Of a stretch of 64,000 bases of DNA, positions 24,597 to 33,547 are shown piece after piece. The position numbers and the translations under genes are program-made. Origin of the DNA: DASZGL01 sp035938875 (GTDB taxonomy: Bacteria > Chloroflexota > Dormibacteria > Aeolococcales > Aeolococcaceae); contig DASZGL010000010.1 of assembly GCA_035938875.1 (NCBI GenBank), positions 1 to 64,000 on the forward strand, written 5' to 3'. Each line of letters starts with the position of its first letter. Position 1 is the stretch's first letter. The notes under the pieces are model-generated. The model was not told where the DNA came from and searched no databases. It worked only from the letters and a program-made list of their open reading frames with translations.

Positions 24597-25895
24597 GTGC
24601 ATTCCCTGCGAATCGGCTTGCTGGGGCTGGGCGTGGTCGGGTCGCAGGTGGCGGAGCGGCTGGCCAGCCGGCGCGATCACATCTGTGAGCGGACCGGCGT
24701 CGACGTCGAGCTCGGCCGGGTGCTGGTCCGCGACCTGAACAAGCCGCGGGCCTTCGTGCCAGGCGAGGGCTTGATGACAACCGAGGCGGCAGCCGTGCTC
24801 GAGGATCCGTCCATCGCCGTGGTGGTCGAGCTCATCGGCGGCATGGAACCGGCGAGGACGTACATCGAGCGCGCCATCAACGCCGGCAAGGCGGTGGTCA
24901 CCGCCAACAAGGAGGTGATGGCACATCACGGACCCGAGCTGCTCGAGCTGGCGCGGCAGCGCGGTGTCGACGTCTACTTCGAGGCCGCCGTGGGCGGCGG
25001 CATCCCGCTGATCAGCACCTTCAAGATCGACCTGCTGGCCAACGAGATCTCGCGCATCGAAGCGGTGATCAACGGCACCACCAACTTCATCATCGACCGC
25101 ATGGCGCGCGACGGTGCGAGCTTCGAGGATGCCCTCGCCCAGGCTCAGCGACTGGGCTACGCGGAAGCTGATCCCACCTACGACGTCGAGGGATTCGACG
25201 CGACCTTCAAGCTGTCGATCATGTCGTCCATCGCATTTCGCACGCGCATCGATCCGGCGCAGGTGCACCGCGAAGGCATTCGCCAGCTCGACCCTGTCGA
25301 CTTCGCCTACGCGGCAGAGCTTGGCTACGCCATCAAGCTGCTTGCCTTCGCCCGCGCCGACGGCGCCGATGTCGAGCTCCGCGTGCATCCCGCCTGCGTC
25401 CCCGTCGATCATCTGCTCGCCGCGGTGCACGACGCCTACAACGCGGTGGTCATCGACGGTGACCTGGTTGGAACGGTGTTGCTCTACGGTCAAGGGGCTG
25501 GCGGCCGGCCGACGGCCAGCGCGGTGGTCGGCGACATCATCGACCTGGTGTTCTCGATGCGCAAAGGGATCGACAACCGCATCGCCGTCGACTTCTCCCG
25601 ACAGCGACGGCTCCGCCCCATGGACGAGGTGGTCACCGCCGCGTACCTGCGCCTCCACGTCGCCGACCGCGCGGGTGTGCTCGCCGACGTCACCCGGGTG
25701 CTCGGCGATCTGGACATCAGCATCTCGTCGATCGTGCAGAAGGCACTCATCGTCGAGCACGCCGCGGCGGAACTGGTGATCATGACGCATCCCGCGCGCG
25801 AGTCGGACCTGCGCACCGCGCGCGAGCGGCTCGCCCAGCTGCCCGCGGTCTACGCGGTGCCCGCCTATCTTCGCGTTCTCGACAGCCGCCGATGA
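24597..25895 (+). CDS. hom: Homoserine dehydrogenase
   Basis: 432 residues: NAD(P)-binding fold with IGLLGLGVVGSQVAERL at the start, catalytic domain with the family pattern VTANKEVMAHHG, GGGIPLISTFK, INGTTNFIIDRM and GYAEADPTYDVEGFD, and a C-terminal ACT domain (LHVADRAGVLADVTRVLGD, about 352-430) for feedback control by threonine. It converts aspartate semialdehyde to homoserine. GTG at 24597 with a -10 box just upstream indicates a leaderless start. It overlaps thrC by four bases. Aspartate semialdehyde dehydrogenase is not in the window. Confidence 0.97.
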   Translation: MHSLRIGLLGLGVVGSQVAERLASRRDHICERTGVDVELGRVLVRDLNKPRAFVPGEGLMTTEAAAVLEDPSIAVVVELIGGMEPARTYIERAINAGKAVVTANKEVMAHHGPELLELARQRGVDVYFEAAVGGGIPLISTFKIDLLANEISRIEAVINGTTNFIIDRMARDGASFEDALAQAQRLGYAEADPTYDVEGFDATFKLSIMSSIAFRTRIDPAQVHREGIRQLDPVDFAYAAELGYAIKLLAFARADGADVELRVHPACVPVDHLLAAVHDAYNAVVIDGDLVGTVLLYGQGAGGRPTASAVVGDIIDLVFSMRKGIDNRIAVDFSRQRRLRPMDEVVTAAYLRLHVADRAGVLADVTRVLGDLDISISSIVQKALIVEHAAAELVIMTHPARESDLRTARERLAQLPAVYAVPAYLRVLDSRR

Positions 25896-26968
25896 GCGCC
25901 GTCACCACGCCGGCGCAGCGCTGGAGCGGAGTCATCGCCCGCTACGGCGAGCGCCTGCCGCTCACCGAGGCGACGCCCCGTATAACCCTCAACGAGGGAG
26001 GCACGCCCTGCATCGAGTCGCGCTCTGTCGGCAGAGCGCTACGCCTTGGCTCGCTGCACTTCAAGTTCGAGGGCGTCAACCCCACGGGATCGTTCAAGGA
26101 CCGGGGCATGGTGGTGGCCGTGGCCAAAGCGATCGAGGCCGGCAGCACCGCGATCGTCTGCGCATCGACCGGCAACACCAGCGCCTCAGCCGCCGCGTAT
26201 GCGGCGCGTTTCGGCCTGCGCGCCATCGTCGTCGTCCCCGCCGGCAAAATCGCGCCCGGCAAGCTGCTCCAGGCGCAGATTCACGGCGCCAAGGTTCTGG
26301 CCATCAACGGCAATTTCGATCGGGCCCTGGCGGCAGTGCGCGATCTCTGCGAGCGATACCCGGTCACCCTGGTCAACAGCCTCAACCCCAATCGCATCGA
26401 GGGACAGAAGACCGCCGCGTTCGAGATCGTCGACGACCTCGGCGACGCCCCCGACGTGCTCGCCATCCCGGTGGGCAACGCGGGCAACATTACGGCCTAC
26501 TGGCGGGGCTTCCGCGAGTACCACAGGGACGGTCTGTGCTCGCGACTGCCGCGAATGCTCGGCGGCCAGGCAGAAGGAGCCGCTCCCATCGTGCTCGGCC
26601 AGGTGGTCGAGCGGCCCCGCACCATCGCCTCGGCGATCCGCATCGGCAACCCAGCGTCGTGGCAGTCGGCGATCGCGGCGCGCGACGAGTCCGAGGGGCT
26701 GATCGATTCCGTGACCGACGGTGAGATTCTCGCCGCGCAGAAGCTGCTGGCCACCACCGAGGGAATCTTCGCTGAGCCGGCGTCAGCCGCCTCGCTCGCG
26801 GTGCTCGGCAAGGCGGTCCGCGCCGGCCAGGTCGCCCCCGGCTCGCGGGTGGTGTGCGTGCTCACCGGCAGTGGCCTCAAGGACCCCGAGGCGGCGCGCA
26901 AGGACCTCGCCCAGCCGGTGGTTGTCGACGAGGATGTCGAGAACATCGCGCGCATGCTGAAGCTTTAG
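25892..26968 (+). CDS. thrC: Threonine synthase
   Basis: 358 residues, PLP-dependent, compact class. The PLP-binding lysine is in NPTGSFKDRGM near residue 68; the phosphate loop is PVGNAGNI near 192; CASTGNTSASAAAYAA is the substrate-binding Asn/Ser loop. It converts O-phosphohomoserine to threonine. ATG overlaps the hom stop by four bases (ATGA) and its own TAG shares one base with the thrB GTG. The 358-residue length fits the short bacterial form without the plant N-terminal regulatory domain. Confidence 0.97.
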   Translation: MSAVTTPAQRWSGVIARYGERLPLTEATPRITLNEGGTPCIESRSVGRALRLGSLHFKFEGVNPTGSFKDRGMVVAVAKAIEAGSTAIVCASTGNTSASAAAYAARFGLRAIVVVPAGKIAPGKLLQAQIHGAKVLAINGNFDRALAAVRDLCERYPVTLVNSLNPNRIEGQKTAAFEIVDDLGDAPDVLAIPVGNAGNITAYWRGFREYHRDGLCSRLPRMLGGQAEGAAPIVLGQVVERPRTIASAIRIGNPASWQSAIAARDESEGLIDSVTDGEILAAQKLLATTEGIFAEPASAASLAVLGKAVRAGQVAPGSRVVCVLTGSGLKDPEAARKDLAQPVVVDEDVENIARMLKL

Positions 26969-27864
26969 TGCGCGCGCGGATCGCCGTCCCAGCAACGGTT
27001 GCCAACCTGGGACCGGGGTTCGACATCCTCGCTCTGGCGCTCGAGCTGCAGAACGAGGTGGAGATCGATCAGACGGCGTCCGGAGTTGTGCTCGACCCCG
27101 GCCCGGATGCGCCTCCAGAGCTGTGCGACCCAGAGCGCAACCTCGTGGTTCGCGCCTACGCGCAGGCGTGCGCCGCGATGGGAGTGGACGCCGGCGGCAT
27201 CGCCGTGCGCTGCGTCAACCGCATCCCGCTGCGCCGTGGCCTGGGATCGAGCGCCGCCGCCGCGCTCGGTGGCGTGCTCGGCGCCGTCGCGCTGCACCGT
27301 CCTGCCTGGGACGAGGGCGACATCCTGAAGCAGGTTACCGACCTCGAGGGACACCCCGACAACGCCGCGGCGGCACTGCTCGGCGGCCTGGTCATCGTCG
27401 CCCCCGGCGCCGCGCCGGTGACCATGCGCGTTCCCGAGGAACTGCTCTGCGTGGTCTTCGTCCCCGACATGGAGATCGCCACGGCGGCGGCGCGCGAGGT
27501 GGTGGCGGAGTCCTTCTCGCGCGCCGACGCGGTGTACAACGCCTCGCGCTGCGCCCTGTTCGTCCGAGCCATAGCCGAGCGCGACTACGCCAGCCTGCGC
27601 GCCGCCATGGACGATCGCTGGCACCAGACACAGCGCAGCGCCCTGATGCCAGCCATGCCTGACATCATCTCCGCAGCGCTTCGTGCGGGCGCCTGCGGCA
27701 GCTGCCTTAGCGGCGCCGGCCCCAGCATCCTGGCGCTCACCTTCTCTGACCCCGCCGCCATCCAGGAGGCGATGGCCGCGGCGGCGAGCGCGCACTCGAT
27801 CGGCGGTCGCAGCATCGTCAGCCGGGTGCGCAACTACGGCGCTCGCGTCGACACCAGCGTCTGA
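26968..27864 (+). CDS. thrB: Homoserine kinase (GHMP family)
   Basis: 298 residues. GHMP ATP-binding motif PLRRGLGSSAAAALGG near residue 88, N-terminal VPATVANLGPGFDILALAL, and the C-terminal GACGSCLSGAGPSILAL motif. Phosphorylates homoserine for threonine synthase. The only suitable start is GTG 26968, whose G is the last base of the thrC stop (TAGTG), so re-initiation is likely. Gene order hom-thrC-thrB is conserved in many Actinomycetota and relatives. Confidence 0.96.
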   Translation: MRARIAVPATVANLGPGFDILALALELQNEVEIDQTASGVVLDPGPDAPPELCDPERNLVVRAYAQACAAMGVDAGGIAVRCVNRIPLRRGLGSSAAAALGGVLGAVALHRPAWDEGDILKQVTDLEGHPDNAAAALLGGLVIVAPGAAPVTMRVPEELLCVVFVPDMEIATAAAREVVAESFSRADAVYNASRCALFVRAIAERDYASLRAAMDDRWHQTQRSALMPAMPDIISAALRAGACGSCLSGAGPSILALTFSDPAAIQEAMAAAASAHSIGGRSIVSRVRNYGARVDTSV

Positions 27865-27866
27865 TT

Positions 27867-29084
27867 ATGGCCATCATCGTCCAGAAATACGGGGGGACCA
27901 GCGTCGCCGACATCGAGCGCATCCGCAGGGTCGCGGAGCGCGTCGGCCGCACCCGTGCAGAGTGCGACGGCGTGGTGGTGGTGGTCAGCGCCATGGGTGA
28001 CACCACCGACGAGCTGATCGCCCTGGCTCATCAGCTGAGCGACGATCCGCCGCTTCGAGAGATGGACATGCTGCTGAGCACCGGCGAGACCATCACCGCG
28101 CCGCTGCTGGCCATGGCGCTGGAGGCTGCGGGCACCACCGCGGTGTCGCTCACCGGTCTGCAGGCCGGGATCCGCACCAGCGGCTCGCACCGCAAGGCGC
28201 GCATCGTCGACATCGCGCCGACGCGCATCGCCGCGGCCCTGGAGCAGGGACGCGTCGCCGTGATCGCCGGCTTCCAGGGCGTCACCGAGGAGTTCGACAT
28301 CACCACCCTGGGACGCGGTGGCTCGGACACCTCGGCGGTGGCGCTGGCCGTGGCGCTGAGGGCGGACCACTGCGAGATCTACACCGACGTACGCGGTGTC
28401 TTCACCGCCGACCCAAGGCTGGTGCCGACGGCGCGCCACATCCCCGAGATCTCCTACGAGGAGATGCTAGAGTTCGCCGCGGTCGGCGCCAAGGTGATGC
28501 ATCCACGAGCAGTGGAGATCGGCGAGGCGTACGACATGCCCATCTGGGTGCGGTCGGCGTTCGAGGACAGCCCCGGCACCATAATCTGCAGGCACCCAAC
28601 CTTGGAAGATCGCCAGAAGGTCCGGGGCATCGCCCACGAGATCGACGTCGCCAAGATCACGTTGCTGCACGTTCCCGACCGCCCCGGTGTCGCCGCAGCA
28701 ATCTTCGGCCCGCTCGCCGACCATCACATCAACGTCGACGTGATCCTCCAGAACGTCGGCCACGATGGCAGCACCGACCTGTCGTTCACCCTCGCCGAGT
28801 CCGATCTGATGCAGGCGCGACCTCTTGTCGCGCTCATCGCCGCAGGCATTGGCGCCAACGGGTACGAGGCAACCGCCGACATCGCCAAGGTATCGGTGGT
28901 CGGCACCGGCATGCTCAACACCCCGGGAATCGCGGCGACGATGTTCAAGACGCTCGCCGAGGCCGACATCAACATCCTGCTGATCAGCACCAGCGAGATT
29001 CGCATTACCTGCATCATCGATCGCGGCAAGGTGCGCGACGCTGTGCGCGCCCTGCATCGCGCCTATCAGCTCGACGAGTTGTAG
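27867..29084 (+). CDS. lysC: Aspartate kinase
   Basis: 405 residues. Begins IIVQKYGGTSVAD, the kinase signature, with catalytic segment ITTLGRGGSDTSAVALAVAL near residue 150 and two ACT domains in the C-terminal third (LHVPDRPGVAAAIFGPLADH near 272 and VSVVGTGMLNTPGIAATMFK near 345). It makes aspartyl phosphate for lysine, threonine and methionine synthesis. ATG is two bases after the thrB stop. Clustering with thr genes rather than with asd is noted. An internal start for a beta-only subunit was not evident. Confidence 0.97.
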   Translation: MAIIVQKYGGTSVADIERIRRVAERVGRTRAECDGVVVVVSAMGDTTDELIALAHQLSDDPPLREMDMLLSTGETITAPLLAMALEAAGTTAVSLTGLQAGIRTSGSHRKARIVDIAPTRIAAALEQGRVAVIAGFQGVTEEFDITTLGRGGSDTSAVALAVALRADHCEIYTDVRGVFTADPRLVPTARHIPEISYEEMLEFAAVGAKVMHPRAVEIGEAYDMPIWVRSAFEDSPGTIICRHPTLEDRQKVRGIAHEIDVAKITLLHVPDRPGVAAAIFGPLADHHINVDVILQNVGHDGSTDLSFTLAESDLMQARPLVALIAAGIGANGYEATADIAKVSVVGTGMLNTPGIAATMFKTLAEADINILLISTSEIRITCIIDRGKVRDAVRALHRAYQLDEL

Positions 29085-29090
29085 CAGGAC

Positions 29091-29342
29091 TTGGCCGACG
29101 ACCTGGACCGGCGCGTCCGGCGTGACCAGCACGGCCGGCTCCAGTACCAGCCCGCGGCGGGTGACGTCGTGGTGCTGCGCAAAGCCCACGTCTGCGGCGC
29201 CGACCGAATGGTCGTCAGTCACGTCGCCCTGGACGTGCGCCTGTCGTGCAGCGGGTGCGGTGCGCATCTGATGCTCACCCGCGAACGCCTGCGCAGCACC
29301 GTGCGCGACGTCGCCGGCACCATCCAGCGGCCGGAGGCCTGA
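29091..29342 (+). CDS. DUF951 family protein
   Basis: 83 residues from TTG 29091, with agga six bases ahead. It matches the DUF951 pattern: GDVVVLRKAHVCGADR, then a DVRLSCSGCGAHLMLTR centre with three Cys (CSGC plus the earlier C), followed by a short helix. The family is small and of unknown function, and is frequently encoded beside ychF, as here (next gene starts two bases later). The Cys pattern would suit a zinc site. The N-terminal 20 residues are longer than usual. Confidence 0.8.
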   Translation: MADDLDRRVRRDQHGRLQYQPAAGDVVVLRKAHVCGADRMVVSHVALDVRLSCSGCGAHLMLTRERLRSTVRDVAGTIQRPEA

Positions 29343-29343
29343 C

Positions 29344-30444
29344 GTGGCGCTGAGCGTCGGCATCGTGGGACTTCCCAACGCCGGCAAGTCGACGCTGTTC
29401 AACGCGCTGACGCGCGCAGGGGCGGCGGTGGGCAACTATCCCTTCACCACCATCGAGCCCAACACGGGGATCGTCCCCGTCCCCGACGAGCGCGTCGACA
29501 AGCTGGCGGCGATCTTCAATCCGCCCAAGGTGATCCCGGCAACGGTGACCTTCACCGACATCGCCGGGCTGGTCCGCGGCGCCAGCCAGGGCGAGGGACT
29601 TGGCAACCAGTTCCTCGGTCACATCCGTGAGACCGACGCGGTGGCATTGGTGGTTCGGGCATTCGACGACGCCGATGTCAGCCACGTCGAGGGCACCGTC
29701 GACCCGGTGCGCGACATCGACCTGCTCGAGCTGGAGCTCGCCCTCGCCGATCTCGACACGGTGAGCAGGCGCCTGGACAAATCGGAGCGGACGGCGCGGC
29801 TGCAGAAGGAGAAGGACGCCGACACCATCGACGTTCTGCAGCTCGTGCAGGCTCACCTCGACAAGGGAGCCCCGGTGCGCACCCTGGCGCTGAGCGACCA
29901 AGCGCGTGGACGCATCCGTGATCTCTTCCTGCTCACCGCCAAGCCGATGCTTGTGGTGGTCAACGTCGACGAGGTCACGGCTGCGTCGGGCGCGCAGGCT
30001 GACGGCATGGCGCGGATCACCGCACGCGCACAGCAGAGTGGTGGCGAGGCGATCGCCGTCTCAGCTCGAATCGAATCAGAGATCGCCGAGCTCGACGCCG
30101 ACGACCGCCGTGGCTTTCTCGCCTCACTCGGCCTAGCTGAACCCGGGCTGCACCGCCTCGCCCGCTCGGCGTATTCGTTGCTGCATCTCATCACCTTTCT
30201 CACCGCCGGAGACAAGGAGGTGCGCGCCTGGACGCTGCGCGCCGGCGAGACGGCGCTCGACGCGGCGGCGGCAATCCACACCGACTTCGCCAGGGGCTTC
30301 ATCAGAGCCGAGGTGGTCGATGCGGCCACGCTCATCGCCGCGGGCTCGTACGCGGCGGTCCGCGAGCAGGGAAAGCTGCGCCTGGAGGGACGGGACTACG
30401 TCGTCAAGGACGGGGACGTGGTGCATTTCCGCTTCAACGTCTGA
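29344..30444 (+). CDS. ychF: YchF/OLA1 family ribosome-associated ATPase
   Basis: 366 residues. Obg-family P-loop GLPNAGKSTLFNALT near residue 8, G3 motif FTDIAGLVRGASQGEG, and the altered G4 motif NVDE in place of NKxD, which explains ATP rather than GTP preference. A coiled-coil insert (about 135-165) and a C-terminal TGS domain (about 280-366) complete the standard layout. Binds 70S ribosomes and influences non-canonical initiation and stress responses in E. coli. GTG start; two bases after the DUF951 stop. Confidence 0.97.
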   Translation: MALSVGIVGLPNAGKSTLFNALTRAGAAVGNYPFTTIEPNTGIVPVPDERVDKLAAIFNPPKVIPATVTFTDIAGLVRGASQGEGLGNQFLGHIRETDAVALVVRAFDDADVSHVEGTVDPVRDIDLLELELALADLDTVSRRLDKSERTARLQKEKDADTIDVLQLVQAHLDKGAPVRTLALSDQARGRIRDLFLLTAKPMLVVVNVDEVTAASGAQADGMARITARAQQSGGEAIAVSARIESEIAELDADDRRGFLASLGLAEPGLHRLARSAYSLLHLITFLTAGDKEVRAWTLRAGETALDAAAAIHTDFARGFIRAEVVDAATLIAAGSYAAVREQGKLRLEGRDYVVKDGDVVHFRFNV

Positions 30445-30470
30445 CGGATACCGGTTGGAGGGCACGACCC

Positions 30471-31430
30471 ATGGCAGCCAGGCAGGTGCACGTCGGCATG
30501 CAGACGCCACAGCACGCGGTCGCCTACGCGCGGCTTCGACGAACCTGGCTGTTGCTCGACGAGCTCGGTTTCGACTCCGCCTGGGTCATGGACCACTTCT
30601 ACCCCGTGCACTACCCGTCGGGGCACGCGATCACCGCCGGCTGTTTCGAGGGATGGACCCTGCTCAGCGCGCTGGCGCCGCTGACCGCACGGGTGCGCGT
30701 CGGCTGCCTGGTCTCGGGCAACACCTATCGCAACCCATTCCTGCTCGCCAGGATGGCGCAGACCCTCGACCATGCCACCGATGGCCGGCTGATCATGGGC
30801 ATCGGCGCCGGTTGGAACATCGACGATCACGAGGGATTCGGCTTCGACTTTCCCCGCATCGCGGAGCGGTTGCGGCGCATGGAGGAGGCGATCAGGGTGT
30901 TCCGCCACGTCTGGAGCGGCAGCGACGCGGCCTTCACCGGTCGCTTCTACTCCGGACGCGCAGGACTGCCATCGCTGCCCGCGCCGGTGCAGGGCGACAT
31001 CCCGGTGATGATCGGCGGGGTCGGTGAGCAGCTGACCCTGCGCATCGTCGCCGAGCACGCGCAGATGTGGAACATGTACGCGCCGACGTATGAGCAGTTC
31101 ACTCACAAGTGCGAGGTGCTTGCCGGGCACTGCGCGACCATCGGTCGTGACCCGGCAACGATCCACAAGACGCTGCACATGCCGATCTGCATCGGCGCCA
31201 CCCGTGAGCAGGCGGCCGCACGCGCGCGGGCACGCTTCCCGACACTGCCCGATTCCCGCGCCGCGGGCGCCGCCGGGTTCGTCATCAACGGCACGCCAGA
31301 CGAGGTCATCACCCAGCTGCGCGGCTACGTCGACATCGGCGCCGACGGCTTCGTCTTCGCCTACGAGCCGCCCCACGACGATGACGAGCTGCGTCTCTTT
31401 GCCGACGAGGTGCTGCCCGCTCTGCGCTGA
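30471..31430 (+). CDS. LLM-class F420-dependent oxidoreductase
   Basis: 319 residues with the luciferase-like TIM barrel: DELGFDSAWVMDHFYP near residue 28, VRVGCLVSGNTYRNP near 80, LDHATDGRLIMGIGAGW near 100, and VMIGGVGEQLTLRIVAEHAQMWN near 180. These are marks of the F420-utilising subgroup (MSMEG-type, TIGR03560-like). It implies coenzyme F420 in this organism, although no F420 biosynthesis gene is in the window. Substrate unknown. ATG with ggttggagg upstream; 26 bases after ychF. Confidence 0.88.
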   Translation: MAARQVHVGMQTPQHAVAYARLRRTWLLLDELGFDSAWVMDHFYPVHYPSGHAITAGCFEGWTLLSALAPLTARVRVGCLVSGNTYRNPFLLARMAQTLDHATDGRLIMGIGAGWNIDDHEGFGFDFPRIAERLRRMEEAIRVFRHVWSGSDAAFTGRFYSGRAGLPSLPAPVQGDIPVMIGGVGEQLTLRIVAEHAQMWNMYAPTYEQFTHKCEVLAGHCATIGRDPATIHKTLHMPICIGATREQAAARARARFPTLPDSRAAGAAGFVINGTPDEVITQLRGYVDIGADGFVFAYEPPHDDDELRLFADEVLPALR

Positions 31431-31561
31431 GCGGTCCGAGGTCCCGAACACCAGGCAGGGCGCCGGATGGCACGGCCAATAGGGAGGAGTGCGCGGGCGG
31501 GGACCGGTGCGGGCGCCCAGCGCCTCTGCCTGGCTCGGGACCGGGGAGCCGTGCGGCGACC

Positions 31562-31608
31562 CCCCATATCTTGTAGTCCCAGGGGAACCCTACCACAGCA
31601 TCCTGTGG
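31562..31608. promoter_or_regulatory. Possible tandem NrdR boxes
   Basis: CCCCATATCTTGTAGT (31562-31577) and CCACAGCATCCTGTGG (31593-31608) are two 16-base near-palindromes, 31 bases centre to centre. NrdR is known to bind paired 16-base boxes with about that spacing; the first box resembles the AT-rich consensus, the second less so and is a perfect hairpin as well. No ribonucleotide reductase gene is adjacent, so the assignment is weak. Confidence 0.3.
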
Positions 31609-31753
31609 ATTGCAAGGGTCTTGGGCGGACTGCCTGCACCGGGCGGATGGGCACGCTCACCGCCTGCGCCAGGGCCTGACCGGCAGAGACGAAGACTGTC
31701 ACGATCGGCCTCGGCGTGGCAGGATGACCGGTCCCTCGTCGGCGACCCGGGGC

Positions 31754-31759
31754 TAAGCT
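31754..31759 (+). promoter_or_regulatory. -10 box for the tail-anchored protein gene
   Basis: TAAGCT with its first base 16 bases before the ATG at 31770. No ribosome site is visible, which fits a leaderless start. Confidence 0.45.
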
Positions 31760-31769
31760 TCGCGGGCAC

Positions 31770-32276
31770 ATGGCCAAGAAGTCGCGGCGACGTCCCCGGT
31801 CGGCCCAGCAGCGGCGCCGTCCCCAGCAGCGCGGCAACCCGCTGGTCCCCGGAGCGCCCGTCGGCGCACCCATGACCTCCGTCGAGGAGGTGGACGAGCT
31901 CGAGGACGTCGAGGAGGAGCCCGGCGACGGGGACGATGCGGATGCCACGCCGGTGGCGGCGACCGCACCACCGCGCCCCGCCCAGGCGGCGCCGGGACCC
32001 CGAGTGGTCGGGTCACGCCCCGCGGTGGCGCCGGTTGCTGCGGCCGGCCCACGCCGCGTCGGCCGCATCGATGCATCCGCGGGGCGCCGGGGGCGGTCGC
32101 TGCGTCCGGGGAGCGCCGCGGCTGCCTTCGAACCCCTCGACCCTGAGGAAGCGGCGATTCCCTTCGACCGGGTCCCCTACGTCCCCGCCGACCTGCGCCG
32201 CGTGGCGCTCATGGCCGGCCTGATGGTGGTGCTGATCATTATCGCCGCCATCGTCGTCACCGCCTCCGTCAAGTAA
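31770..32276 (+). CDS. Predicted tail-anchored membrane protein
   Basis: 168 residues. Basic N-terminus (about 1-22, Lys/Arg-rich), an acidic stretch (about 38-57), a long Ala/Pro-rich disordered middle, and at the very end one hydrophobic helix (about 147-166, LMVVLIIIAAIVVTA) followed by only SVK. There is no signal peptide. This is the layout of a tail-anchored protein with its bulk in the cytoplasm. I recognise no domain and no homologue. The next gene on the strand is a Get3-like ATPase, the class that targets tail-anchored proteins in eukaryotes. Start ATG is supported by a -10 box; another gene-specific -10 follows before the ATPase. Confidence 0.7.
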   Translation: MAKKSRRRPRSAQQRRRPQQRGNPLVPGAPVGAPMTSVEEVDELEDVEEEPGDGDDADATPVAATAPPRPAQAAPGPRVVGSRPAVAPVAAAGPRRVGRIDASAGRRGRSLRPGSAAAAFEPLDPEEAAIPFDRVPYVPADLRRVALMAGLMVVLIIIAAIVVTASVK

Positions 32277-32323
32277 GCGGGACGCGCGCGGCGCGGCGCG
32301 CGGAGGCGTCGGGGCCTGTCCAG

Positions 32324-32329
32324 TAGACT
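32324..32329 (+). promoter_or_regulatory. -10 box upstream of the Get3d-like gene
   Basis: TAGACT 48 bases before the ATG at 32372, giving a leader of about 36 bases. A short hairpin-forming stretch (ccgtcattcagacgg) lies in the leader. The ATPase could therefore be expressed from its own promoter as well as by read-through. Confidence 0.4.
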
Positions 32330-32371
32330 GCGGCAATCCGTCATTCAGACGGCGACCGAGCAATCACCATC

Positions 32372-33547
32372 ATGCGAGTCATCCTCTACACCGGAAAGGG
32401 CGGGGTCGGCAAGACAACCGTCGCCGCCGCGACTGCAGCTCGCTGCGCGCGCCTTGGTTACCGCACGCTCGTGATCAGCACGGACGCGGCGCACAGCCTG
32501 GGTGACAGCCTCGACATGGAGCTCACCGATCAGCCTGTGGAAATAGCGCCCAATCTCTTCGCCCAGGAGATCAACGCGCTGCACGAGCTGGAGTCGCATT
32601 GGGAGAAGATCCACCGTTACCTTTCCCTGCTTTTCGCCTCGCAGGGCGTCGACGACATCGTCGCCGAGGAGCTGGCCTCGCCTCCGGGGATGGAGGAGGT
32701 CGCCAGCCTGATGTGGATCAAACACCACAAGGCCAGCAACAAGTTCGACGTCCTCATCGTCGACTGCGCGCCGACCGGCGAGACCTTGCAGCTGCTGGCA
32801 TTTCCCGACGTCGCCCGCTGGTATCTCAACAAGATCTTCCCCATCGAGCGCCGGGTGATGAAGGTGGCACGCCCGGTGGTGCAACCCTTCATCAGCATCC
32901 CCCTGCCCGGTGACGACATCTTCGGCAGCGTCAAGGACCTGCTCCTCGACCTCGAGGGCATGAAGAAGGTGCTCGGTGATCCCAAGGTGTGCACGGTCCG
33001 CATCGTGCTCAACCTGGAGAAGATGGTGGTCAAGGAGGCACAGCGTGCCTTCACCTACCTCAGCCTCTACGACTATCTCACCGACCTGGTAATCGTCAAC
33101 CGCGAGCTGCCGCCGGAGGTGACCGACACCTACTTCACGGCGTGGCGCGAGGCGCAGTCGCGCTACAGCGAGATGGTGGAGACCGCGTTCTCACCGTTGC
33201 CGATCATGCGCACCAAGCTGTTCGACCACGAGATCGTCGGACTGGACAACCTCGAGGAGATGGCCGAGTCCATCTATGGATCGGCTGACCCTGCGCAGAT
33301 CTTCTATCACTCGGTTCCCCAGCAGCTGCGCAAGGTGGGCGACACCTACGAGCTGCTGCTCCACCTTCCCTTCGTCAGCCGCGATCAGCTTGAGGTCAGT
33401 CATCGCGAGGGTGAGCTCTTCGTCACCGTGGGCCCGTACAAGCGCGAGATCTCGCTGCCCCGGGTGCTCAACGGCAAGGTGACCAGGACCGCGCGTCTCG
33501 ACGAGGGACTGCTGCGTGTCGTCTTCGGGAGTCCCCAACCTGTCTGA
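32372..33547 (+). CDS. ArsA/Get3 family ATPase with C-terminal HSP20-like domain (Get3d-like)
   Basis: 391 residues. Deviant Walker A TGKGGVGKTT (7-16), switch I DAAHSLGDSL near 43, switch II DCAPTGETLQLL near 131, all of the SIMIBI ArsA/Get3 class. Only one ATPase half is present, so it should work as a homodimer. From about residue 315 an alpha-crystallin-like domain follows (YELLLHLPFVSRDQLEVSHR and LFVTVGPYKREISLP). That arrangement is the one described for Get3d of cyanobacteria and plants. There are no arsenic genes nearby and no paired metal-site cysteines of ArsA, so chaperone or membrane-protein targeting is a better guess than arsenite export. It is followed by a CxxC protein with a 32-base overlap. 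Confidence 0.88.
   Translation: MRVILYTGKGGVGKTTVAAATAARCARLGYRTLVISTDAAHSLGDSLDMELTDQPVEIAPNLFAQEINALHELESHWEKIHRYLSLLFASQGVDDIVAEELASPPGMEEVASLMWIKHHKASNKFDVLIVDCAPTGETLQLLAFPDVARWYLNKIFPIERRVMKVARPVVQPFISIPLPGDDIFGSVKDLLLDLEGMKKVLGDPKVCTVRIVLNLEKMVVKEAQRAFTYLSLYDYLTDLVIVNRELPPEVTDTYFTAWREAQSRYSEMVETAFSPLPIMRTKLFDHEIVGLDNLEEMAESIYGSADPAQIFYHSVPQQLRKVGDTYELLLHLPFVSRDQLEVSHREGELFVTVGPYKREISLPRVLNGKVTRTARLDEGLLRVVFGSPQPV

Larger units (their letters stand above)
31431..31769. other. 339-base non-coding region
   Basis: No reading frame with coding character on either strand. It holds a possible tandem NrdR-type site (31562-31608), nested inverted repeats around 31586-31620 (aaccct/agggt outside ccacag/ctgtgg), and, at its end, a TAAGCT -10 box (31754-31759) 16 bases before the next start. 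An unannotated small RNA is possible. I could not fit it to SRP, 6S, RNase P, tmRNA or a cobalamin riboswitch. Confidence 0.6.

Noticed and set aside
24219..25790. 523-codon antisense open frame opposite the regulator and hom
   Set aside because: His/Asp/Gly-rich composition typical of the complement of GC-rich genes; no motif.
31480..31600. Cobalamin riboswitch suggested by caataggga and ggggagccg fragments
   Set aside because: The B12 box core (GCCACTG-type) and the pairing elements are absent on both strands.
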